Part shown: positions 1 through 7,829 of the stretch, piece after piece
Numbering within the stretch: the stretch's first letter is position 1
How the letters are laid out: every line of letters starts with the position of its first letter
Notes under the pieces: model-generated
The model's database searches: none
The model's input: only the letters and a program-made list of their open reading frames with translations
Told to the model about the DNA's origin: nothing
Assembly: GCF_036021035.1 (NCBI RefSeq)
Contig: NZ_CP107930.1
Span: 2,480,001-2,544,000 of the forward strand
DNA from: Kineococcus sp. NBC_00420
Lineage (GTDB): Bacteria; Actinomycetota; Actinomycetes; Actinomycetales; Kineococcaceae
DNA length: 64,000 bases
Reading direction: 5' to 3'
Position numbers and translations under genes: made by a program

Positions 1-2
1 TG

Positions 3-545
3 CTCGTGGAACAGGACTCGGGCTGGACGGGGTGGTGGACGGCGCCCCGGGAACCGAGCGCGGAACAGGTCCGGACGTTGGCCGCGTCGTTGCGGGCCGG
101 GCACCGCGAGCTGCAGGGGTCCACGGGGTGCGCGACCGGGGTGGGCCGTCCGCACCCCGGACCGGGTGGGATCGCAGCGACCCTGGCCGAGGCCTCGGAC
201 GCGGCCCGACTGGCCGGGAACCGTCCGGAACGGGGGCGGTTCCTGCACGTCGACCAGTTGGGGGTGGCCCAGACGTTGCTCGCCTGGACCCGGACGAACA
301 CGTTCGAACCTGCGGCGCAGAGCCTGCTGGCGCCCCTCGGGGCCCCGGACGGTGAACTCGTGCGGACGCTCGCGGCCTACCTCGACGCGGAGTCGTCGGT
401 GACGGAGACGGCGGCCGTCCTGGGCGTGCACCGCAACACCGTCGCGGCGCGGACCGCGCGCGTCGAGCAGTTGCTGCACGTGGACCTCGGCGACCCCGAC
501 CAGCGGTTGGCGCTGCACCTCGCCTGCCGCGCGCTCACCACCTGA
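3..545 (+). CDS. PucR-type transcriptional regulator, C-terminal part (5' end outside window)
   Basis: The frame is open from the window edge, so only the last ~180 residues are seen. The C-terminus (ELVRTLAAYLDAESSVTETA, then VLGVHRNTVAARTARVEQLL) is the PucR-family C-terminal helix-turn-helix: a residue pattern in which 'L..Y......V..TA..L.VHRNTV..R..R...LL' is diagnostic. The preceding part resembles the GGDEF-like region common in CdaR/PucR proteins. Such regulators usually control purine, carbohydrate or amino-acid catabolism; the target here is unknown. GTG at position 6 is probably internal, because the homology should extend upstream. The next gene is convergent. Confidence 0.8.
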   Translation, partial: LVEQDSGWTGWWTAPREPSAEQVRTLAASLRAGHRELQGSTGCATGVGRPHPGPGGIAATLAEASDAARLAGNRPERGRFLHVDQLGVAQTLLAWTRTNTFEPAAQSLLAPLGAPDGELVRTLAAYLDAESSVTETAAVLGVHRNTVAARTARVEQLLHVDLGDPDQRLALHLACRALTT

Positions 546-565
546 CTCCGCGCACCTCCCAGGGG

Positions 566-1558
566 TCACACACCCACGGGCTGCAGCGCCTCGGCGGTCA
601 GCTGCACCGAACGCAGCCGCGCTTCGGTCGAGAGCGCCTGGTGGGCGACGATGAGTTCGTCGGCGCCGGTGGAGGCGGCGAACTCCTCGAGGTAGCTGCG
701 CACCTCGGTGGGGGTACCGACTGCCGCGTACGCCTGCATCTGGCGGACGTGCTGGCCCGCAGCGGTCTCCATGAGGATGTCGACCTCGGCCTCGCTGAAC
801 GTGCGGCCGCGGCCGAAGAGCGACGTCGCGAACCGGCGCTGCACCCCGGCGAAGGACTCGCGGGCCGCGTCGGTGGTGTCGGCGGCCACGACGTTCACAC
901 CGGCGATGACGTGGGGCTCGGCGAGCTGCTCGGAGGGGCGGAACTCGTTGCGGTACGCCGCGACCGCCGCACCGAGTTGCTGCGGGGCGAAGTGCGAGGC
1001 GAAGGCGTAGGGCAGACCGAGCGCGGCGGCCAGGTGCGCGCCGAACGTCGAGGAGCCCAGGACGTAGAGGGGGACCTTCAGTCCCGTCCCGGGGACCGCG
1101 TCGACCCCGGGGACGCGCGACTGGCCCGCGAAGTAGGCGCGCAGTTCGGCGACGTCCTCGGGGAACTGGGCAGAGGCCGCGGGGTCACGGCGCAACGCGT
1201 ACGTCGTCGCCTCGTCCGAGCCGGGCGCGCGACCCAGACCGAGGTCGATGCGCCCCGGGTACATCGCCTCGAGGGTGCCGAACTGCTCGGCGATGGCCAG
1301 CGGCGAGTGGTTGGGGAGCATGACCCCACCCGCGCCGAGGCGGATCGACGTCGTCTTCGCACCGATGTGCGAGATCATCACCGCAGGAGCGGACGACGCG
1401 ATGGACGGCATGTTGTGGTGCTCGGCGTACCAGACCCGTCGGTAGCCGTGGGCCTCCGCCGTCTGGGCGAGCGCGACGCTCGCGGCGATGCTCTCGCCCG
1501 CCGACTCCCCGGGTGCGATGGGGGCGAGGTCCAGGACCGAGAGCACGAGCGACGACAT
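566..1558 (-). CDS. LLM-class flavin-dependent oxidoreductase (luciferase-like monooxygenase)
   Basis: 330 aa. The N-terminus ([14 protein letters not shown]) and the segments [35 protein letters not shown] and [14 protein letters not shown] are typical of the bacterial luciferase-like fold, a TIM barrel using FMNH2 from a partner reductase. It is closest by eye to the YhbW/MsnO8-type single-subunit group. The substrate cannot be read from sequence. The ATG at 1558 is chosen because homology begins there, although the frame stays open upstream. It is divergent from the methyltransferase gene, with a ~110 bp gap that should hold both promoters. Confidence 0.85.
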   Translation of the reverse strand: MSSLVLSVLDLAPIAPGESAGESIAASVALAQTAEAHGYRRVWYAEHHNMPSIASSAPAVMISHIGAKTTSIRLGAGGVMLPNHSPLAIAEQFGTLEAMYPGRIDLGLGRAPGSDEATTYALRRDPAASAQFPEDVAELRAYFAGQSRVPGVDAVPGTGLKVPLYVLGSSTFGAHLAAALGLPYAFASHFAPQQLGAAVAAYRNEFRPSEQLAEPHVIAGVNVVAADTTDAARESFAGVQRRFATSLFGRGRTFSEAEVDILMETAAGQHVRQMQAYAAVGTPTEVRSYLEEFAASTGADELIVAHQALSTEARLRSVQLTAEALQPVGV

Positions 1559-1667
1559 GGTGCGACCTTTCGAACGGGACTGGTTCCTCTTGGAGCCAAC
1601 CTCCGGAGCGGCCCGGGGATTCCGTGCGCCCCGCCCGACCCCCTGCAGGTGGTGCCAGACTCCGGTG

Positions 1668-2447
1668 GTGACCGTGGAGCTGGAGGACGTCGTCGCCCGG
1701 CTGCGCGCCGCGGGGTGCGTGTTCGCCGAGCGCGAGGCAGAGCTGCTCCTCGCGACGGCGGACCCCGAACGGCTCGTGCTGCGACGGATCGCCGGCGAAC
1801 GGCTCGAGGACGTCCTGGGGTGGGCGGAGTTCGTCGGGCTGCGGTTCACCGTCGCCCCCGGCGTCTTCGTCCCCCGCCACCGCAGCGAGTTCCTCGTCGA
1901 GATCGCCGTGGCCCGGACCAGACCCGGTGACGTGGTGCTCGACGTGGGCTGCGGGACCGGAGCACTCGGAGGCGCGTTGCGCGCCCGCGTCCCGGGGGTC
2001 GAACTGCACGCCACCGACGTCGACCCCGCGGCCGTCGCCTGCGCCCGGGAGAACCTGCCGGGTGCCGACGTCTTCCCCGGCGACCTCTTCGGCGGAGTTC
2101 CCGAGGGCCTGCGGGTGGACGTCCTGCTCGCCAACGTCCCCTACGTCCCGAGTTCCGAGATCGCCCACCTCCCGCCGGAGATGCGGGAGGGCGAGCTGCG
2201 TTCCGCCCTGGACGGGGGCGCCGACGGCCTCGACGTGCTGCGGCGGGTCCTCGCCGGTCTCGACGGGGTCCTGTCCGGGCGCGGAATCTCGTTGAGCGAA
2301 CTCGACGAGGACCAGGTCCCGGCCGCGGTGGAACTCATCCCCGCGGGTTTCTCGGCCGAGGTGTTCGCCGACACCTCGGACGAGGACGACGGGTCGCGCG
2401 TCGTGGTCTGGAGCCGCGCACCGACCGGCGAGGCACGCCGGCGCTGA
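1668..2447 (+). CDS. PrmC/HemK-like N5-glutamine methyltransferase
   Basis: 259 aa from GTG 1668; GTG 1665 and 1674 are equally possible. SAM-binding motif I is [12 protein letters not shown], followed by ATDVDPAAV (acidic end of strand 2). The NPPY substrate motif appears as NVPYVP, a variant seen in 'putative protein N(5)-glutamine methyltransferase' paralogues of PrmC, which methylates the GGQ glutamine of release factors. The N-terminal helical domain ([11 protein letters not shown] ... [23 protein letters not shown]) also fits PrmC. It is likely a paralogue rather than the housekeeping prmC, since prfA is not adjacent. Convergent with dnaB across a long hairpin. Confidence 0.8.
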   Translation: MTVELEDVVARLRAAGCVFAEREAELLLATADPERLVLRRIAGERLEDVLGWAEFVGLRFTVAPGVFVPRHRSEFLVEIAVARTRPGDVVLDVGCGTGALGGALRARVPGVELHATDVDPAAVACARENLPGADVFPGDLFGGVPEGLRVDVLLANVPYVPSSEIAHLPPEMREGELRSALDGGADGLDVLRRVLAGLDGVLSGRGISLSELDEDQVPAAVELIPAGFSAEVFADTSDEDDGSRVVVWSRAPTGEARRR

Positions 2448-2456
2448 CCACCCTCG

Positions 2457-2514
2457 TCGACTGGAGCGTTTCGCGTCCGATCCGGCTCCGGAGGACGCGA
2501 AACGCACCAGTCGA
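2457..2514. terminator. Long near-perfect inverted repeat between convergent genes (likely bidirectional terminator)
   Basis: Left arm 2457-2478 (TCGACTGG, A, GCGTTTCGCGTCC) pairs with right arm 2493-2514, giving 21 base pairs interrupted by one A/A mismatch. The 14-nt loop itself contains TCCGG..CCGGA. It lies exactly between the methyltransferase stop and the dnaB stop codon. There is no T-run, as is usual in high-GC actinobacteria. A mobile palindromic repeat is an alternative. Confidence 0.7.
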
Positions 2515-5500
2515 TCAGGTGGCCATGTCGACGAAGCGCGAGTAGTGCCCCTGGAAGGCGACGGTGATGGTGTCCGTCGGGCCGTTGCGGTGCTTGGCGA
2601 CGATGAAGTCGGCCTCACCCGCCCGCGGGGACTCCTTCTCGTACATGTCCTCGCGGTGCAGCAGGATGACCATGTCCGCGTCCTGCTCGATCGAGTTGTG
2701 GACCGCGATGCCGTTGGCGATGAAGTTGTGTCCGCCCGCGACCGTCGCGTCGTAGACCTGTTCCTCGCCGTCGGCCTCGATCGAGACGATCTCGTCCCAC
2801 AACAGGTCGTTGACGGCGAGCACCTCCAGCTCAGCGCTGTCGAGGACCTGGGCGACGCGACCGAGACGCTCCCGCGACGGCGCGTGCTTCCAGAGGGAGC
2901 TGCCCCCGAACGACGTTCCCATCGCGGTGGCGAACTCGCGGTGGGTGATGTTCTTCTCGGTCAGCGTCCGGCGCACGTCGTCCCACACCTGGCGGGGCAC
3001 GGTGTCGACGTTGGTGTTCGCGGACACGTCCCGGATGACGTCCAGCAACTGGTCGGCCAAGAGGCCCCTGGCACCGTGGACCCCGATCTCCTGCAGGAAG
3101 CGGCGCTGGTCGTCGACGCCCGAGACGTCCAGGGTGTACCCGGGGCGGTAGTTCGCCTTCGGCGTCGTGACGCGCACCCGGGTCGAGATGCCGAACCGGA
3201 GGAGCAGGCGTGAGACGTCGCGGATCAGCTGCAGGCTGGTGGACGCGTAGTAGATGCGCCCGCTGCGCCCGGACTGGTTCAGGGTGACGCTGCCGTCGGT
3301 CGCCCACAGGTGCCGCAGGAAGAGCGAGATCTGCTGCTTCGGGAGGTGGAACACCTGCTGCGGCACGAACTTCTCGTAGCTCCGCTTGCCGAAGAGACCC
3401 AGCTCGTCGAGCCATTCGGCCAAGGGGTTCCTGCGGCCGTGCGTCAGCCGGTACGGCGCCGGCAGCCGCAGGGTGACGCAGCGAGCCGCCGCGTACTCGT
3501 CACGGATCGCCACGATCGAGAACGCCGCGGCGGCGGCCCCGGCCACCGCCGAGAGGTTCTCCTCGTCCACGCTCGCGTAGCGCAGGGGCTGCCTGCGCAC
3601 GAACGACCCGTCACCGATGAGGTGCCCCAGGAGCAGGACCTGCTCGTCGGTCCAGCTCGCGACCCGCTCGGGGGCGGGAACGTGACGCGGCACACCGAGA
3701 CGATCGGCGACGGAGAGCTCGCCGAGCGGTTTCCACCCGTCGTAGGTGAGGAAGGGGTGGTTCGCCGTCGCGCGAACCTCCTTGCCCGACGCCATCCTCA
3801 GCTTGAACACCGGCTTGACCCCGGTCGGGAAGACGTGGGTCAGGTGCCGACGGACGTAGCGCAGTGACTCGTCGAGCGACCAGACGGGCACGTCGCGAGC
3901 CTGCAGGGCGAAGAGCTCCTCCATCGTGGTCTCCGCACCCGTGTCCGCACGCAGCACGCGCGTCTCCGCGGTCAGGCAACCGGATTCGCGGAGGTCGGAG
4001 ACCATCGGCCGCTTGTCCGTGCGCTGCTCGGGCCCACGGTTCAGCTGCGAGAGCGCGATGACCGGGACCTCGATCTCCTTGGCCAACAGCTTCAACGCAC
4101 GGGAGAACTCCGAGACCTCCTGCTGGCGGCTCTCGACCTTCTTGCCGGACGTCATCAGCTGGAGGTAGTCGACGATGACGAGCTTCAGGTCCGCGCGCTG
4201 CTTCAACCGGCGGCACTTGGAGCGGATCTCCATGAGCGACATGTTCGGAGAGTCGTCGATGTAGAGCGGCGCCTCGTTGATGGCGCCCATCGTCCGCGCG
4301 AACCGCGTCCAGTCCGCGTCGTCCATGTTCCCCTTGCGCATCTTCTGCAGGGGGACCCGCGCCTCCGCGGAGAGCAGGCGCATCGCGATCTCGTTGCGCC
4401 CCATCTCGAGGGAGAAGATGACCGAGGCGAGACCGTGCTTGATCGACGCCGCCCGCGCGATGTCCAGTCCGAGGGTGGAGTTGTGCGTCGGGATCATCGA
4501 GCGGCCGGCGAGGTAGAGGTGGTCGTCGTTCGACACTTCGACGCAACGGACGGGGACCGAGGCGACGGGTCGGACCTCGGAGACCTTGTGGAACTCGACG
4601 TCGCCCCGGACCGGTGCGATCTGCACCACGTCCGACTGCAGGTCGGCACGCAGTTCTTCGGTCGTGCGGATCACCGGACCGACGCTCCGGTGCACGGCCC
4701 ACTGGTGCTGCGCGTCCGCGACGATCACGCTGCCGTCGGAGAAGTGCACCTCGTAGCAGGGGCGCCCCTCCAACACCTCGGTCGCGGCGACCACGCGCGT
4801 GGGCCGACCGTCGGCGCCGATCAGGTCGTCGCCGACCGCGACCGACCCCATCGTCGTCCAACCCGTGGGCGTCGGCAGGGGAGTGTCGAGGGCCAGGGCC
4901 TTCCCGACCGCCGGTCGAGCCGCGATGACGATCATCTGACCGGGGTGCAGGCCGTTGGTCAGGCTGTCGAGGTCGGCGAAGCCGGTGGGGACGCCGACCA
5001 TGCCCTCGCCGCGGTGGGAGCTGGCCTCGATCTCGTCGATGGTCCCCTCGATGACGTCACCGAGGACGGCGTAGTCCTCCTTGGTGCGCTTCTCGGTGAC
5101 GGCGTACATCTCGGCCTGCGCGGAGTTCACGACGGACTCGACGTCCATGCCCTCGGAGCCGTAGCCCATCTGGACGATCCGGGTGCCGGCCTCGACGAGG
5201 CGGCGCAGGACGGCGCGCTCGCCGACGATCCGCGCGTAGAACGCGGCGTTGGCGGCGGTGGGGACGGTCGAGATGAGGTCGTGCAGGTAGGGGGTGCCGC
5301 CGACGCGGGTGAGCTCGCCCTTGTTGGTCAGCTCGGCCGACACCGTCACCGGGTCGGCGGGTTCGCCGCGCGAGTAGAGGTCGAGGATCGCCTCGTAGAT
5401 GAGCTCGTGCGCGGGACGGTAGAAGTCCTGGCTCTTGATGACCTCGACGACGTCGGCGATGGCGTCCTTGGACAGCATCATTCCGCCGAGCACGCCCTGT

Positions 5501-5664
5501 TCGGCGGCGATGTCCTGGGGCGGCATCCGGTCGAAGGACTCCCCGCCGCGTCCGCCGTCGCGGTCGCCGCCCTTGCGGCCACCCCGGCCACCGTTGCGGC
5601 GACCTCCGGACGACCCCTCGTCGGGGAAGTCGAAGTCCGCGGGGGGCTCGTCGTACGTGGTCAC
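2515..5664 (-). CDS. dnaB: Replicative DNA helicase DnaB carrying two inteins
   Basis: Precursor of 1049 aa; removing the two inteins leaves 481 aa, the normal size of DnaB, the hexameric fork helicase. Start GTG 5664 has GGAG nine bases upstream, and the protein begins TTYDEPPADFDFPDEG followed by a Gly/Arg-rich stretch. The N-terminal DnaB domain starts at PPQDIAAEQGVLGGMML. The RecA-like domain has a Walker A motif split by intein 1 (ARPAVGK / STLGLD), Walker B region LVIVDYLQLM, and DLRESG / SIEQDADMVILLHRED split by intein 2. N-extein residues 1-255 (4900-5664), middle 3979-4479 (167 aa), C-extein 2518-2694 (59 aa). Mycobacterial dnaB in the same neighbourhood also carries inteins. Upstream lies a DnaA-box-like cluster. 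Confidence 0.97.
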   Translation of the reverse strand: MTTYDEPPADFDFPDEGSSGGRRNGGRGGRKGGDRDGGRGGESFDRMPPQDIAAEQGVLGGMMLSKDAIADVVEVIKSQDFYRPAHELIYEAILDLYSRGEPADPVTVSAELTNKGELTRVGGTPYLHDLISTVPTAANAAFYARIVGERAVLRRLVEAGTRIVQMGYGSEGMDVESVVNSAQAEMYAVTEKRTKEDYAVLGDVIEGTIDEIEASSHRGEGMVGVPTGFADLDSLTNGLHPGQMIVIAARPAVGKALALDTPLPTPTGWTTMGSVAVGDDLIGADGRPTRVVAATEVLEGRPCYEVHFSDGSVIVADAQHQWAVHRSVGPVIRTTEELRADLQSDVVQIAPVRGDVEFHKVSEVRPVASVPVRCVEVSNDDHLYLAGRSMIPTHNSTLGLDIARAASIKHGLASVIFSLEMGRNEIAMRLLSAEARVPLQKMRKGNMDDADWTRFARTMGAINEAPLYIDDSPNMSLMEIRSKCRRLKQRADLKLVIVDYLQLMTSGKKVESRQQEVSEFSRALKLLAKEIEVPVIALSQLNRGPEQRTDKRPMVSDLRESGCLTAETRVLRADTGAETTMEELFALQARDVPVWSLDESLRYVRRHLTHVFPTGVKPVFKLRMASGKEVRATANHPFLTYDGWKPLGELSVADRLGVPRHVPAPERVASWTDEQVLLLGHLIGDGSFVRRQPLRYASVDEENLSAVAGAAAAAFSIVAIRDEYAAARCVTLRLPAPYRLTHGRRNPLAEWLDELGLFGKRSYEKFVPQQVFHLPKQQISLFLRHLWATDGSVTLNQSGRSGRIYYASTSLQLIRDVSRLLLRFGISTRVRVTTPKANYRPGYTLDVSGVDDQRRFLQEIGVHGARGLLADQLLDVIRDVSANTNVDTVPRQVWDDVRRTLTEKNITHREFATAMGTSFGGSSLWKHAPSRERLGRVAQVLDSAELEVLAVNDLLWDEIVSIEADGEEQVYDATVAGGHNFIANGIAVHNSIEQDADMVILLHREDMYEKESPRAGEADFIVAKHRNGPTDTITVAFQGHYSRFVDMAT
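2695..3978 (-). other. Intein 2 of DnaB: 428-aa intein with LAGLIDADG homing endonuclease
   Basis: Inserted at DLRESG / SIEQD, the site also used by the cyanobacterial Ssp DnaB intein. It starts with Cys1 (CLTAETRVL), has block B ATANHPFLTYDGWKPL and C-terminal blocks VYDATVAGGHNFIANGIAVHN with Ser+1, so it is a standard class 1 intein. Two LAGLIDADG motifs are visible at residues ~116-124 (LLGHLIGDG) and ~221-229 (LRHLWATDG), so the homing endonuclease looks intact. Residues ~341-385 (NITHREFATAMGTSFGGSSL) resemble a small helix-turn-helix, possibly an extra DNA-binding element of the endonuclease. Confidence 0.93.
4480..4899 (-). other. Intein 1 of DnaB: 140-aa class 3 mini-intein in the Walker A loop
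   Basis: The insertion lies between K and S of the P-loop (PAVGK / STLG). It begins with Ala (ALALDTPLPTPTGW) instead of Cys/Ser and ends in THN followed by Ser+1. The hallmarks of class 3 inteins are all present: Trp67 (QHQW, block B), Cys119 (VPVRCVEV, block F) and Thr138 (IPTHN, block G), the 'WCT' triplet. In that class Cys at block F starts splicing by forming the branched intermediate. At 140 aa there is no room for a homing endonuclease. It must splice for DnaB to bind ATP, because the insert splits the nucleotide-binding loop. Confidence 0.92.
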
Positions 5665-5805
5665 AGAAGCCAGCTCCAAGTCCCCGGGATCCCCGGATAC
5701 GTCCCCGCGACGAATCGCTCGCCGTAGTCCTACGGCACGCCTCCGACACGCCCTCCGACCCACTCCCTGGCACAGTGACCGACCGTCCCCCGGCTGGTCA
5801 AACGG

Positions 5806-5906
5806 CCCTGTGCACAGGGCGGTGGACAGCCTGTGGATGACGTGGGGACCGTTGTGCACAGGGGGTGGACAACCCTGTGGACAAACTCGGCCAAAGCGGT
5901 GGACAA
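5806..5906. promoter_or_regulatory. Cluster of DnaA-box-like sites in the dnaB/MATE intergenic region
   Basis: The 367-bp gene-free stretch 5665-6031 holds, within 100 bp, an exact copy of the high-GC DnaA box (TGTGGACAA, 5876-5884, i.e. TTGTCCACA) and near matches TGTGGATGA (5832-5840), TTGTGCACA (5852-5860) and GGTGGACAA (5898-5906). A palindrome CCTGTGCACAGG sits at 5808-5819. All box-like units apart from the palindromic ones point the same way. No dnaA, dnaN or AT-rich unwinding element is nearby, so this is more likely a DnaA-responsive control region than oriC. The rest of the stretch carries the dnaB and MATE promoters, which I could not pinpoint. Confidence 0.55.
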
Positions 5907-6031
5907 CTTCCGGGACGCCCCGCTGACCTGCGACGATGCCGTCCACCGCGTGTGGAGACGAAAAGAACCGTTCGGGTGAAGGGAAGTCGGTCACGTTGCA
6001 GTTCGGTAACGCTCTGTCAAGGCGGCTCAAG

Positions 6032-7345
6032 GTGACGCAGCGTGATGCCGAGATCCTCCGGTTGGCCGTCCCCGCCCTGGGTGCCCTCGTCGCGGAGCCC
6101 CTGTTCCTGCTCGCCGACTCCGCCATCGTCGGTCGTCTCGGCACCCTCCCGCTGGCTGGGCTGGGTATCGCCGGCGCGGTGCTCGGGACCGCCGTCAGCG
6201 TCTTCGTCTTCCTCGCCTACGGCACCACCGCGAGCGTCGCCCGCCGCCTCGGCGCCGGGGACGCGAAGGGCGCGCTGAGCCAGGGGGTCGACGGGATGTG
6301 GCTCGCCCTCGGGCTCGGCGTCGTCACGGCCGTCGTCACCCGCCTCCTCTCCGGTCCGCTCGTCGACCTCCTCGGCGTCTCCGCGGCGGCGCGACCCTCC
6401 GCGCTGACCTACCTGCACTGGAGCCTGCTGGGGCTGCCCGGGATGCTCGTGGTCCTGGCCGCCACCGGGGTCCTGCGCGGCCTGCAGGACACCCGCACCC
6501 CGCTGGTCGTCGCGAGCGCCGGAGCACTCCTCAACGTGGCGCTGAACCTGCTGCTGGTGAACGGCGCCGGCTGGGGCATCGCGGGGTCGGCGATCGGGAC
6601 GGCGACGACGCAGGTGCTGATGGCGATCACCCTCGCAGCGGTCGTCGCGCGCGGGGTCCTGCGGACCGGGGCGCGGGTGCGTCCGCACCCGCTGGGGGTG
6701 CTGCGCAACGCCGTCGACGGGATCCCGCTGCTCGTCCGCACCGTCACGTTGCGCGTCGCGGCGCTGCTGACGACGTTCGTCGCCGCGGCCCAGGGTGACG
6801 CCGGGATCGCCGCGCACCAGGTCGCGAACACCGTCTGGACGACGACGGCCCTGGCCCTCGACGCCCTGGCGATCGCCGCGCAGGCCCTCGTCGGCCGCGC
6901 GCTGGGGGCCGCGGACGTCGACGGGGTCCGGGCGACGATCCGCCGGATGACGCAGTGGGGCGTCGGCGTGGGCGTGCTCCTGGGGGCCCTGCTGATCGTC
7001 ACGCGTTCCCCCGTCGCCGGGTTCTTCGCCCCGGAACCCGAGGTCCGCGGCTACCTGAGCGCAGCGCTGGTGGTCCTCGGGGTCTGCCTGCCCGCGGCGG
7101 GCTGGGTGTTCGTCCTGGACGGGGTGCTCATCGGCGCCGGTGACGGTCGTTACCTCGCCCGCGCCGGGGTCGTCACCCTCGCCTGCTACGTCCCCGCGGC
7201 GCTGGCCGTGCTGTGGCTGGTGCCGACCGGACGGGCCGGGCTCGTCTGGTTGTGGGTCGGGTTCGCCGGTGTCTACACGCTGGCCCGGTTGCTGACCCTC
7301 GTCCGCCGCGAACGTGGGGGCGCCTGGATGGTCACGGGCGCGTGA
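6032..7345 (+). CDS. MATE-family multidrug/Na+ antiporter (DinF-like)
   Basis: 437 aa from GTG 6032. Homology starts at TQRDAEILRLAVPALGALVAEPLFLLADSAIVGRLGT, the characteristic DinF/MATE N-terminus. About twelve membrane segments follow in two six-helix halves (for example LAGLGIAGAVLG, VFVFLAYGTTASVARRLGAGD; later ALDALAIAAQALVGRALGA, mirroring the first half). MATE proteins expel cationic drugs or metabolites using Na+ or H+ gradients. ATG 5936 and TTG 5996 are alternative starts in the same frame, but would add residues not seen in relatives. The 3' end overlaps the convergent ogt gene by 14 bp. Confidence 0.88.
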   Translation: MTQRDAEILRLAVPALGALVAEPLFLLADSAIVGRLGTLPLAGLGIAGAVLGTAVSVFVFLAYGTTASVARRLGAGDAKGALSQGVDGMWLALGLGVVTAVVTRLLSGPLVDLLGVSAAARPSALTYLHWSLLGLPGMLVVLAATGVLRGLQDTRTPLVVASAGALLNVALNLLLVNGAGWGIAGSAIGTATTQVLMAITLAAVVARGVLRTGARVRPHPLGVLRNAVDGIPLLVRTVTLRVAALLTTFVAAAQGDAGIAAHQVANTVWTTTALALDALAIAAQALVGRALGAADVDGVRATIRRMTQWGVGVGVLLGALLIVTRSPVAGFFAPEPEVRGYLSAALVVLGVCLPAAGWVFVLDGVLIGAGDGRYLARAGVVTLACYVPAALAVLWLVPTGRAGLVWLWVGFAGVYTLARLLTLVRRERGGAWMVTGA

Positions 7346-7829
7346 GGGCCTCGCGGTCGAGCAGCGCGGTCTTCAGCGGGGTTCCGTAGCGGAAACCCCC
7401 GAGGGCGCCGCCGGACCGCAGCACCCGGTGGCACGGGACGAACAGGGCCGCGGCGTTCCTGGCGCACGCCCCGGCGACCGCCCGCACGGCCGCGGGCCGA
7501 CCCGAGCGTTCCGCGAACTCGGTGTAGGAGATCCGCTCCCCCGGTTCGACGTCGCGCAAGACCTTCCAGGCGTGCTCGCGGAACTCCCCCGACCGCTGCC
7601 GGACGGGGACCGCGGCCGGCGCGTCCAGGTCGCCGTCGTAGTAGGCCCGGACCGCTTCCTGCGCGGCCCGCAGCACCGCGGGGGAACCCGTCGCCGTGCG
7701 CAGCTGCGGGTGCACGAGGGCCACCAGCTCGTCGATCGAGTCCGTCCAGCCGGCGGCGAGGACGGCGTCGTCGGCGACGACCACCGAGAAGGGTCCGTCG
7801 GGCGTCGTCAGGGTTTCTGCGGTGGTCAT
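7332..7829 (-). CDS. ogt: Methylated-DNA-[protein]-cysteine S-methyltransferase (Ogt type)
   Basis: 165 aa. It carries the acceptor-cysteine motif VPCHRVLRSGGALGGFRYG (Cys133), and the DNA-binding helix region PGERISYTEFAERSGRPAAVRAVAGACARN with the arginine finger. The protein transfers the methyl group of O6-methylguanine to itself in a suicidal repair reaction. The start ATG overlaps the stop of the upstream Ada-AlkA gene (ATGA), so the two are translationally coupled and form an alkylation-damage operon. The 3' end overlaps the convergent MATE gene by 14 bp. Confidence 0.95.
   Translation of the reverse strand: MTTAETLTTPDGPFSVVVADDAVLAAGWTDSIDELVALVHPQLRTATGSPAVLRAAQEAVRAYYDGDLDAPAAVPVRQRSGEFREHAWKVLRDVEPGERISYTEFAERSGRPAAVRAVAGACARNAAALFVPCHRVLRSGGALGGFRYGTPLKTALLDREALTRP

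Noticed and set aside
295-306. LexA/SOS-box-like CGAACACGTTCG
   Set aside because: It lies inside the PucR-type coding sequence, is not a full palindrome, and has no downstream gene start.
5806-5906. oriC
   Set aside because: Despite DnaA-box-like sites, there is no dnaA/dnaN and no AT-rich unwinding region. Kept only as a regulatory or titration candidate.
5936-6031. MATE gene starting at ATG 5936
   Set aside because: The extra 32 residues do not look like the family's N-terminus, which begins at TQRDAEILRLAVPALG after GTG 6032.
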